A stretch of 64,000 bases of DNA, from NCBI RefSeq assembly GCF_040649515.1, contig NZ_JBEZFP010000039.1, forward strand, positions 1 through 64,000, in the 5' to 3' direction. The position numbers and the translations under genes are program-made. The stretch is from Yinghuangia elevatio (GTDB lineage Bacteria > Actinomycetota > Actinomycetes > Streptomycetales > Streptomycetaceae). Positions 33,336 through 40,326 of this stretch are shown one piece after another. Within the stretch, counting starts at the first letter, position 1, and each line of letters begins with the position of its first letter. The notes beneath the pieces were generated by a model. The model ran no database searches. It worked only from the letters and a program-made list of their open reading frames with translations, and was not told the DNA's origin.

Positions 33336-35093
33336 TCAGCGCGCCCGGGGCAGACCCAGTACGCGCTGCGCCACGATGTCGCGCTGTATCTGCTCGGTCC
33401 CACCGTAGATTCCGGCCGCGCGCGACCACAGATACCCGGTCATCGCCTCGTCGCCCACCAGGTCGAGTTGGAGCCGCCCGATGAGCTTGTCGACGCGCGT
33501 GAGCAGCAGCTTGTCGATCGAGCCCTCGGGGCCGGGGCCGTGGTCGGCATCGGCGCTGTCGTTCGTGTCACGGGCGTTCAGGCGGGCTCGCACCCGGAGG
33601 CGCAGCGCGTACAGCCACCGCTCGGCGTGGTCGAGGCGGTGGGCGAGCACCGGATCGCCGCCGGTTCCCCGGGCGCGCATCTCCGCGACGGCGGCGGCGA
33701 GGCGGGACGTCCAGCCGATGTCGGCCGGCCCCCGCTCGTACGCCAGCAGCGCCATCGCGATGGCCCACCCGTCGCCCTCGCCGCCGAGCCGGTCGGCGGC
33801 GGGCACGCGTACGTCGTCGAAGAAGACCTGCGCGAACTCCCGCGTCTCGAAGGCGGTGACGATCGGATCGACGCGTACCCCGGGGGCGTCCATCGGCACG
33901 ATCAGCATCGACAGGCCCCGGTGCCCGGCCTCGCCGGTCCGGCACAGCAGCAGGCACCGGTCGGAGTCCACGGCGTCGCTGGTCCAGATCTTGGTGCCGT
34001 TCACGCGGTAGGCGTCGCCCTCGCGGCGGGCCTTCGTCGTCAGCGCCGCGAGGTCCGACCCCGCTCCCGGCTCGCTGAACCCCTGGCACCACGCGACCGC
34101 GCCCGACAGCAGATCGGCAAGGTACGTCTCCCGCTGCGTGTCGCTACCGAACCGCCGCAACGCGTGCGCGAGATGACCGATCGGCGGGACCGGCGGCATG
34201 CCGCGGAACCCCAACTCGTCGTTGACGACGGCCTCGTACGCCGCCGGCATACCCCGTCCACCCGAGGCCGCCGGGAAGGACACTCCCACGTATCCGGCCG
34301 AGTAGAGCGCCCGATGCCACGCGAGGCGGGGCCGCCCCGCGCTGTCCTCGGCCCCCGCCTCGAACCCGTCGATCCACGCGACCAGTTCCGCCCTGAACGC
34401 CGCCTCGGCAGGCGAGTCCAGCCCTCGAAGATCCGGAAGCACGCCGCTCGCCGTCGTCCCGTCGACCTCCCGCCGCCGACCCGCGTGGGCCCGCCGGAGC
34501 CGTATGTGCGCCAGATGCTCCCAGGTCATCCCCATGCCGCCGAGGACCTGGATGGCCGTCTCGCAGACGGCGACGGCAGCCTCTGCGCATACCTCGCGCG
34601 CCGCCGCGGCCACGGCGAGTGCCTCGTCGGCCGCCAACGCGTCCACCGCCCAGGCGGCATGCGAAGCGAACGCCTCCGCCGCCGCGAGATCCACCGCCGC
34701 CTCGGCCGCCAGATGCGCGACGGCCTGGAACGCCCCGATCGCCCGCCCGAACTGCGTCCGCGTACGCGCGTGGCGCAAGGCATCGTCCAGCGCCCCGCGC
34801 GCGACACCCACGAGATCCGCGCACACCAACGCCAGCGTGAGGGCGGCTTCGCCGCCCGACTCGCCGTCGACGTACGCGACGGGCGCCGACGTACGCGCCA
34901 ACTCGGTGGCGACCACGGCCACCTGAGCGGCGGTCGCCCCCGCCGCCCGCATCCCCGTCAGCCCGGCCCGTTCCAGAACCGCCAACGCCTGCGCACTGTC
35001 CGCGGCCATTAGGCGCGTCGTATCCGCAGGCCGCAGCGACTCGGCGATACGCGCGGCGGTGTCCCGAAGCAGGTCCAGCTCGTCGTCCTCCAC
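33336..35093 (-). CDS. Fused acyl-CoA dehydrogenase with a shortened N-terminal half
   Basis: A 585-residue tandem fusion. The C-terminal half (about 215-585) is a full acyl-CoA dehydrogenase: FAD/substrate loop CQGFSEPGAGSDLAAL, WTSDAVDSDRC, and the C-terminal IYGGTEQIQRDIVAQRVLG. The N-terminal half (1-200) keeps the initial helices and the C-terminal helical bundle (RTRTQFGRAIGAFQAV, QVLGGMGMTWEH) but lacks the middle beta domain, so it cannot hold flavin alone. Fused or paired dehydrogenases (FadE34, ChsE) act on steroid side-chain CoA thioesters in actinobacteria, which is a possible role. Start GTG follows a TAGCTT box by 6 nt. Confidence 0.85.
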   Translation of the reverse strand: MEDDELDLLRDTAARIAESLRPADTTRLMAADSAQALAVLERAGLTGMRAAGATAAQVAVVATELARTSAPVAYVDGESGGEAALTLALVCADLVGVARGALDDALRHARTRTQFGRAIGAFQAVAHLAAEAAVDLAAAEAFASHAAWAVDALAADEALAVAAAAREVCAEAAVAVCETAIQVLGGMGMTWEHLAHIRLRRAHAGRRREVDGTTASGVLPDLRGLDSPAEAAFRAELVAWIDGFEAGAEDSAGRPRLAWHRALYSAGYVGVSFPAASGGRGMPAAYEAVVNDELGFRGMPPVPPIGHLAHALRRFGSDTQRETYLADLLSGAVAWCQGFSEPGAGSDLAALTTKARREGDAYRVNGTKIWTSDAVDSDRCLLLCRTGEAGHRGLSMLIVPMDAPGVRVDPIVTAFETREFAQVFFDDVRVPAADRLGGEGDGWAIAMALLAYERGPADIGWTSRLAAAVAEMRARGTGGDPVLAHRLDHAERWLYALRLRVRARLNARDTNDSADADHGPGPEGSIDKLLLTRVDKLIGRLQLDLVGDEAMTGYLWSRAAGIYGGTEQIQRDIVAQRVLGLPRAR

Positions 35094-35099
35094 CCGCGC

Positions 35100-35105
35100 A
35101 AGCTA
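35100..35105 (-). promoter_or_regulatory. -10-like TAGCTT for leaderless dehydrogenase gene
   Basis: Minus-strand TAGCTT ends 6 nt before the GTG at 35093. The AT-richer segment just upstream (35106-35130) could hold the -35 element. Confidence 0.5.
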
Positions 35106-35380
35106 ACAGGGCAATCTTTACAAGGAAAGACATCCGGCGATTGCCCCCAGGGCCGAACGCACCCGCCCAGCGGGATCACATACACATGGACGAAGTACGG
35201 CCCACCGACCTCGCCCGCGTGCAAGTGCCCGGAGCGCGCCAGACCGCCCTCCAGCCCGCGCGGATGGGGACCGACAGGGTCGACTACGCGACGCCGTTCG
35301 GACCGACGAATGCGGGAGTTCCCACAATTAACGCCTTGGTCGAGACGGACCGTCCGCGCCAACGGTGACGGTCTTGGCTG

Positions 35381-35884
35381 TCACTTGTCGGGGTGGAGTT
35401 GGAGGGTCAGTTCGGCGGTTAGTGGGGCTTCGCGGGGGAGGTCCGGTTGGTAGAGGGCTATGCGGGCGTGTTTGCCGAGGTCGGGGCCGAAGACCTCGAT
35501 GAGGAGGTCCGAGGCGCCGTTCAGGACGGCGGGGGCTTGGGCGAAGCCCGGGACGCAATTGATGTAGCCGGCCAGGCGGACCACGCGAAGGACCTTGTCG
35601 AGGCTGCCGAGTTCCGCGCGAGCCATCGCGAGGAGGTTGATCGCCACGAGGCGGGCGGATGCCTGGCCTTCCTCGATGGTGAGTTCGCGGCCGAGCTTGC
35701 CGGTGATCGGGAGTTGGTCGTTGCCGTCCGCGTCCTTGGTGGTGCCGTACGTGCCGGACACGAAGAACAGGTCGCCCGCGCGTACGCCGAAGCAGAAGTT
35801 GCCGATCGGCGCAGGCGGCCGTACGTCGGCAAGTCCCAGACGTACCAGCGCTGTTTCGGGGGAGACCGGGGAGGTCGGTGACAT
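35381..35884 (-). CDS. RidA/YjgF family protein
   Basis: A 167-residue member of the Rid superfamily. Blocks AGDLFFVSGTYG, LAMARAELGSLDKVLRVVRLAGYINC and IALYQPDLPREAPLTAELTLQL follow the family, and the second half resembles the YjgH/atu group more than classical RidA. Classical members hydrolyse reactive enamines and imines; the family arginine that binds the carboxylate is not evident at the usual place, so activity is uncertain. The start MSPTSPVS at 35884 lies 7 nt after TAACAT. The 287 bp before the next gene on this strand contain no gene I can support. Confidence 0.8.
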   Translation of the reverse strand: MSPTSPVSPETALVRLGLADVRPPAPIGNFCFGVRAGDLFFVSGTYGTTKDADGNDQLPITGKLGRELTIEEGQASARLVAINLLAMARAELGSLDKVLRVVRLAGYINCVPGFAQAPAVLNGASDLLIEVFGPDLGKHARIALYQPDLPREAPLTAELTLQLHPDK

Positions 35885-35891
35885 GCGGACG

Positions 35892-35897
35892 ATGTTA
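35892..35897 (-). promoter_or_regulatory. -10-like TAACAT for leaderless ridA-type gene
   Basis: Minus-strand TAACAT ends 7 nt before the ATG at 35884. It overlaps the promoter zone of the divergent gene starting at 35922. Confidence 0.55.
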
Positions 35898-35907
35898 GGC
35901 GTCGCGG

Positions 35908-35913
35908 TAGCCT
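35908..35913 (+). promoter_or_regulatory. -10-like TAGCCT for the gene at 35922
   Basis: TAGCCT ends 8 nt before the GTG at 35922. The two divergent starts are only 37 bp apart, so each -10 lies where the other promoter would need its -35. Confidence 0.5.
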
Positions 35914-35921
35914 CGGCCGCT

Positions 35922-36869
35922 GTGACCGGTCCGATCGCGCCGCCGTGGGTCGACGACCTGTTTCCGTTCGCCACGCCGCCCGCGCTGCGCGTGTTGATCG
36001 ACGTCGCTTGGCAGCACGCCTACGACACCCTCCTCGAGACCGAGGTGTACGACCGCACCCTCGTTGAATCCCACTGCGACTTCATGTTCGACCTGGTCGC
36101 GGCGCCGCGTCCGTACAACGGCTGGGAGCAGTACCCGCCGCCGGACGAGGACGACCGGCGACTGCCGGTACCGCTCTACGCCACACCGGAGTTCGTGCCG
36201 TTCGGGGCCCTGGGGACCGGTGCGTACGTCGGCTGGCTCGTGCCCGCTCCGGAGCTGGGGCGGACGGACCACCCGGTCGCGCTCGCGAGCGGTCACGAGC
36301 ACGGGGTGACCTTCATCGGCCCGGACACCCGTTCCGGCCTGGAGTTCATGCTGTCGTGGGCGCTGCGGCGGCTGCGTCAGCACGACGCGCCCCCGACGAC
36401 AAGGCGGGAGCTCGTCGGTCGGCTGGCCGAGGAACTGCACGTGCGGCCGGACCCGGACCGGGTCTACCCGGGATCGTCCTGGCACGGCTCCGGCGTGACG
36501 AGAGACGACGAGTTCGAGATCGTGTTCGACGTCCCGCAAGGGTGGCGCAACGAGCCCGGGTACGACGGCATCGGAGTTCTCGCCCCGGCCGCCGCCTTCG
36601 ACGTCGGGGAACCCTTCGCGCCCGGCGACGAACCGTCCCTGGCCGAGACGTTGGCCGCGGCCCGCCGCGCCCTCGCCGCCGGGCATCCGGCGACTGCTCT
36701 CCTCGTGCTCATGGACGCGTTCGTCACCTCTCCCACCTGCCACTTCGCGGAGCTCAAGCCCCTGTGGGCGAGGGCCTACCGCGACCTCGGCCGGGCGGCG
36801 TACGCCGAGCGGCTCGACCGCATGGCAGCCGACTACCCGAACTCCTGCGCCTGCCCGGCTCCCCACTGA
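35922..36869 (+). CDS. Uncharacterised protein, possibly SUKH/SMI1-like
   Basis: I do not recognise this 315-residue protein firmly. Residues 30-150 show a pattern reminiscent of SUKH (SMI1/KNR4) domains: strand-rich FVPFGALGTGAYVGWLVPAPE, a hydrophobic VTFIG strand and SGLEFMLSWALRRL at the end. The C-terminal 80 residues are helical and TPR-like (LAAARRALAAGHPATALLVLMDA), ending with a CAC motif. SUKH proteins are often toxin immunity proteins, but no toxin gene is nearby. GTG at 35922 is favoured by the TAGCCT box; an upstream ATG at 35883 would overlap the divergent start and bring in a TTA codon. It converges on nadE with a 13-bp gap. Confidence 0.6.
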   Translation: MTGPIAPPWVDDLFPFATPPALRVLIDVAWQHAYDTLLETEVYDRTLVESHCDFMFDLVAAPRPYNGWEQYPPPDEDDRRLPVPLYATPEFVPFGALGTGAYVGWLVPAPELGRTDHPVALASGHEHGVTFIGPDTRSGLEFMLSWALRRLRQHDAPPTTRRELVGRLAEELHVRPDPDRVYPGSSWHGSGVTRDDEFEIVFDVPQGWRNEPGYDGIGVLAPAAAFDVGEPFAPGDEPSLAETLAAARRALAAGHPATALLVLMDAFVTSPTCHFAELKPLWARAYRDLGRAAYAERLDRMAADYPNSCACPAPH

Positions 36870-36882
36870 CGAGCCGACCGGG

Positions 36883-38643
36883 TCAGCTCTCGCGCCAGCG
36901 GTTGGTGATCGGCAGGCGGCGGTCGCGGCCGAAGGCCTTGAGGGAGATCTTGGTCCCCGGCGGGTACTGGCGGCGCTTGTACTCGGCACTGTCGACGAGC
37001 TTGAGGACACGGTCGACGAGGTCGGGGTCGAAGCCCGCGGCGACGATCTCGTCGCGGCCCATGTCGAGTTCGACGTAGTCGTCCAGGATGTCGTCGAGGA
37101 TCTCGTAGTCCGGCAGCGAGTCGGAGTCCTTCTGGTCCGGCCGCAGTTCGGCGCTCGGGGGCTTGGTGATGGAGTTCTCCGGGATGGGCGGCACGGTGCC
37201 GCGGCGCAGCGCCTCTTCGTTGCGCCAGCGCGCGATGCGCCACACGACCGTCTTCGGGAGGTCCTTGATCGGCGCGAAGCCGCCGACCGCGTCACCGTAC
37301 AAGGTCGAGTAGCCGCAGGCGAGTTCGCTCTTGTTGCCGGTCGCGAGGACGAGGTGGCCGTCCTGATTGGAGACGCCCATCAGGGTCGTGCCGCGCACGC
37401 GCGCCTGGAGGTTCTCCTCGGCGACGCCGGTCAGGTGCACCGCGTCGAGGTACGCGTCGACCATCGGCGCGATGGGAACCTGCCGGTAGTTGAGGCCGAT
37501 GCGCTCGGCGGTGTCGGCGGCGTCGTCCTTGGAGTGGTCGGAGGAGTACTTGCTCGGCATGGAGATGCCGTACACGTTCTCCGCTCCCACGGCGTCGGCC
37601 GCGATGGCCGCCACGAGCGCGGAGTCGATACCGCCGGACAGGCCCAGGACCACGGACTTGAAGCCGTTCTTCGCGGCGTAGTCGCGCAGGCCGACGACCG
37701 TTGCGGCGTAGATCTCGGCGTCGTCGGAGAGGTGGTCGGCGACGGTGGGCGCCAGCGGCTCGTAGGGTGGCACGGGCGTCTCGGACACCGTCGCCTGCAC
37801 GATCGTCAGTCCGTCGGCGACCACGTCGCCCGCGTTGTACGCGCTCTCGTCCGTCGACGCCGCCGGCAGCTCCAGGTCGGTGATCAGCAGCGCCTCCTCG
37901 AACTGCGGGGCGCGGGCGACGAGTCGGCCGTCGTCGCCGACGACCAGGGAGTCCCCCTCGAAGACCAGTTCGTCCTGCCCGCCGACCATGTTGACGTACG
38001 CCAGCGCGCACCCCGCCTCGGAGGCCCGCCGCCGGGCGAGGTCGAGGCGTACGTCGTCCTTGGCCAGCTCGTACGGCGACCCGTTGACGACCATGAGCAG
38101 CCCCGCCCCGGCCGCCCGCACCGCCGCGACCGGACCGCCGTCCTGCCACAGGTCCTCGCAGATGGCGAGGGCGACGTCGATGCCGTGTACCCGCACGACC
38201 GCCAGCGTGTCGCCCGGCACGAAGTAGCGGGCCTCGTCGAACACGCCGTAGTTGGGCAGGTGGTGCTTCGCGGTACGCACGACCACCCGGCCGCCGTGCA
38301 GCACGGCCGCCGCGTTCTGCGGTGCCCCGGCCGGGAGGCCGAGCCGCGGCGTGGAGGTGTCGCAGCGGTCGAGGTAACCGACGACGACGGTGGTGTCGCC
38401 CAGGCCCTCGGCGGCGAGCCGCAGCGCGAGCGCGTCGAGCGTGCGGCGCGACGCCTCGACGAAGGACGCCCGCAGGGCGAGGTCTTCGACCGGGTAGCCG
38501 GTGAGCACCATCTCGGGGAAGGCGACCAGGTGCGCACCCTTGGCGGCGGCGCGTCGGGTCCAGGCGACGACCAGGTCCGCGTTGCGGGTCAGGTCGCCGA
38601 CGGTGGGGTTGAGCTGGCTGAGGGCGATCCGAAGCTGAGGCAC
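36883..38643 (-). CDS. nadE: Glutamine-dependent NAD+ synthetase
   Basis: A 586-residue two-domain enzyme making NAD from deamido-NAD, ATP and glutamine. The N-terminal nitrilase-type glutaminase (1-270) has Glu44 in AFPEMVLTGYP, a Lys region (RTAKHHLPNYG) and nucleophile Cys in LAICEDLWQDGG. The C-terminal synthetase has the P-loop LSGGIDSALVAAIAADA and the KSELACGYSTLYGD block. The two domains would channel ammonia. GTG at 38643 is supported by TAGACT 6 nt upstream. A TTGACGTCAA palindrome lies 20-29 bp before the start (38663-38672). Confidence 0.95.
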   Translation of the reverse strand: MPQLRIALSQLNPTVGDLTRNADLVVAWTRRAAAKGAHLVAFPEMVLTGYPVEDLALRASFVEASRRTLDALALRLAAEGLGDTTVVVGYLDRCDTSTPRLGLPAGAPQNAAAVLHGGRVVVRTAKHHLPNYGVFDEARYFVPGDTLAVVRVHGIDVALAICEDLWQDGGPVAAVRAAGAGLLMVVNGSPYELAKDDVRLDLARRRASEAGCALAYVNMVGGQDELVFEGDSLVVGDDGRLVARAPQFEEALLITDLELPAASTDESAYNAGDVVADGLTIVQATVSETPVPPYEPLAPTVADHLSDDAEIYAATVVGLRDYAAKNGFKSVVLGLSGGIDSALVAAIAADAVGAENVYGISMPSKYSSDHSKDDAADTAERIGLNYRQVPIAPMVDAYLDAVHLTGVAEENLQARVRGTTLMGVSNQDGHLVLATGNKSELACGYSTLYGDAVGGFAPIKDLPKTVVWRIARWRNEEALRRGTVPPIPENSITKPPSAELRPDQKDSDSLPDYEILDDILDDYVELDMGRDEIVAAGFDPDLVDRVLKLVDSAEYKRRQYPPGTKISLKAFGRDRRLPITNRWRES

Positions 38644-38649
38644 GGCGGC

Positions 38650-38655
38650 AGTCTA
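38650..38655 (-). promoter_or_regulatory. -10-like TAGACT for leaderless nadE
   Basis: Minus-strand TAGACT is followed by GCCGCC and the GTG start, 6 nt apart. Confidence 0.55.
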
Positions 38656-38662
38656 GCCGACC

Positions 38663-38672
38663 TTGACGTCAA
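38663..38672. promoter_or_regulatory. TTGACGTCAA palindrome upstream of nadE
   Basis: A perfect 10-bp palindrome overlaps the expected upstream promoter region of nadE (11 bp above its -10 box). It could be a repressor site; no regulator can be assigned. Confidence 0.3.
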
Positions 38673-38712
38673 AGTGACGAATAGTGGTGGAGGTCTCGGC
38701 GCGCCGCGCGGG

Positions 38713-39684
38713 TCAGGCCGGCGGGAAGTCCTCCGGCCGGTACTCGAAGTACGGTTCGCCGTCCGGCGTGGCGACCGTGCCGAGCTTGTCCGGGTTCACA
38801 ACTCCCTGGATCCCCACGATGATTCCGTCGCCCGTCTCGAAGCTCAGCAGCAGCCGGACGGTGTCGAAGTCCAGCAGCAGCGCGGGGCCGCCGTTGACCT
38901 CGATGCGGTGCGCGCGGGTGCGGGGCCAGCGGTCCATGACGCCGAGCAGGAAGCGTACGACCCGCTCCGGCCCGTAGATGGGATTGCGCGCGGCACTGAC
39001 CCGGCCGCCGCCGTCGTTCCACAGCACCACGTCGCGCGCCAGCAGCGATTCGAGCCCCTTGCGGTCGCCCGACGCCGCGGCCGCCACGAACCGGTCGACC
39101 AGCGCATGGTGTTCGCCGCTGTCGACGCGGAAGCGGACACGGTCCCGGTCCAGCCGTCCGGCCGCGCGGCGGTGCAGCTGCCGGGCGTTGGCGGCCTCGA
39201 TGCCCAGCGCGTCGGCGATTTCCTGGTACGGCAGTTCGAACGCCTCGCGCAGTAGGAAGACCGCCCGTTCGGGTGGCGACAACTGCTCCATCAGCCGCAA
39301 CGCGGCCAGCGACACCGTGGACCGCTGCGCCGCGGTCTCGGCGGGGTCGAGCGCGAGCCGGCCCGTGGGCACCGGCTCGGGCACCCAGGGGCCGACGTAC
39401 GTCTCCCGCCGGTGCCGCGCCGAACGCAGCTGGTCGAGCGCGAGCCGGGTGGTGGCGGTGACGAGCCAGCCGCGCGGGTCGTCGATCGGCGCGGTGCCGG
39501 GGTCGGCGGTCGCCCGGCGCCAGCGCAGCCACGCCTCCTGGACGCAGTCCTCGGCGTCCCACCAGCTGCCGAGCATGCGGTACGCGAGGCCGAGCAGCAC
39601 CTGCCGGTGCCGCTCGAAGACCTCGTCGTACCCGCTCCCGGCGCCGTTCCCGGACGCCGGCCGTTCGGTGAGCGTCTCCGTCAC
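38713..39684 (-). CDS. ECF41-family sigma factor (SigJ-like) with SnoaL-like C-terminal domain
   Basis: A 323-residue extracytoplasmic-function sigma factor. Region 2 lies at about 22-90 (LLGLAYRMLGSWWDAEDCVQEAWLR) and region 4 at about 130-185 (LPYQEIADALGIEAANARQLHRRA), joined by a linker with WVPEP. A C-terminal NTF2/SnoaL-like domain (about 200-320) carries DGGGR and NPDKL. WLPEP, DGGGR and NPDKL are the hallmark motifs of group ECF41, where the extension replaces an anti-sigma factor. The GTG start overlaps the ahpD-type stop by 4 bp. ECF41 factors usually control the neighbouring COE gene, here the AhpD-like protein. Confidence 0.93.
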   Translation of the reverse strand: MTETLTERPASGNGAGSGYDEVFERHRQVLLGLAYRMLGSWWDAEDCVQEAWLRWRRATADPGTAPIDDPRGWLVTATTRLALDQLRSARHRRETYVGPWVPEPVPTGRLALDPAETAAQRSTVSLAALRLMEQLSPPERAVFLLREAFELPYQEIADALGIEAANARQLHRRAAGRLDRDRVRFRVDSGEHHALVDRFVAAAASGDRKGLESLLARDVVLWNDGGGRVSAARNPIYGPERVVRFLLGVMDRWPRTRAHRIEVNGGPALLLDFDTVRLLLSFETGDGIIVGIQGVVNPDKLGTVATPDGEPYFEYRPEDFPPA

Positions 39685-40121
39685 AGGGCCGGGGGCTGGA
39701 GGTGTGTGCTCACTGCGACCCGGTTCCACACGTTGATCGTACTGATCGCGAGGATGATGTCGGCGAGCTCCTTGTCCGAGAACGCGTCCTGCGCCGCCGC
39801 CCAGACCTGGTCCGTGACACCGTGCTCGCCGAGCGCCGTGACCTCGTCGGTCAGCTCGAGCGCGGCCCGCTCGACCTCGGAGAAGAACGGCGACTCGCGC
39901 CACGCGCTCACCGCGAAGAGGCGCCGGCCCTGCTCGCCGTCCTTCAGCGCCTCGGTGCTGTGCATGTCGACGCAGAAGGCGCAGCCGTTGACGACGGACG
40001 CGCGCAGCTTGATCAGGTGGAGGAGGGTCGGGTCGACGTTGGCCCGGACGTACTTCTCCAGGCCGATGACGGCCTGGTAGCCCTGCGGTGCGGCCTGGGA
40101 GATGTCCATGCGCTGCTGCAT
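39681..40121 (-). CDS. AhpD-like carboxymuconolactone decarboxylase family protein
   Basis: A 146-residue all-helical protein with the CxxC redox motif in VVNGCAFCVDMHS, followed by the usual His. It is of the alkylhydroperoxidase AhpD core type and probably reduces peroxides or related electrophiles; reaction unproven. It is the COE-class partner expected beside an ECF41 sigma factor and is translationally coupled to it (GTGA overlap). ATG at 40121 follows AAGGACC. An ECF41-type promoter lies about 60-90 bp upstream. Confidence 0.88.
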   Translation of the reverse strand: MQQRMDISQAAPQGYQAVIGLEKYVRANVDPTLLHLIKLRASVVNGCAFCVDMHSTEALKDGEQGRRLFAVSAWRESPFFSEVERAALELTDEVTALGEHGVTDQVWAAAQDAFSDKELADIILAISTINVWNRVAVSTHLQPPAL

Positions 40122-40182
40122 TTGAGGCGGTCCTTCCGGTGTTTTTTGCGGCCCGCCGCCCGGATGCGGCGGACGTGAGAAC

Positions 40183-40210
40183 GACGGGGCGGCCCCCTGC
40201 GGATGTGACA
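40183..40210 (-). promoter_or_regulatory. ECF41-type promoter, TGTCACA-N17-CGTC
   Basis: On the minus strand TGTCACA (40210-40204) is followed by exactly 17 nt and CGTC (40186-40183). This equals the published ECF41 -35/-10 consensus as I know it. It drives toward the ahpD-sigma pair, whose first ATG is about 60 nt downstream. Confidence 0.75.
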
Positions 40211-40326
40211 GTCCCCGGGAGCCGCCGGTGTGATGCCGGTCACGCCCGGGGGGCTGATTCGCGCCGCGCTCCCTTTGTTGGAGGGCCCGTAATGTGTTCG
40301 CAACCGGGACAGGCCAAGATGTACCC

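Noticed and set aside
35141..35368. A 75-codon frame between the fused dehydrogenase and the RidA gene
   Set aside because: No ribosome binding site or biased codon use; composition looks non-coding.
35883..35921. Earlier start (ATG at 35883) for the uncharacterised gene, adding a TTA codon
   Set aside because: It would overlap the divergent RidA start and remove room for both promoters; the GTG at 35922 has a -10 box. I therefore do not count this TTA as a bldA target.
33336..35974. RidA, fused dehydrogenase and amidase as one catabolic operon
   Set aside because: A 287-bp gap and a separate TAGCTT box before the dehydrogenase argue against one transcript; shared pathway is possible but not shown.
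40280..40310. Possible GlnR site before the glnA2-like gene
   Set aside because: Only GTAAT-n6-GCAAC is present; the GAAAC units are missing, unlike the full box at 56229-56266.
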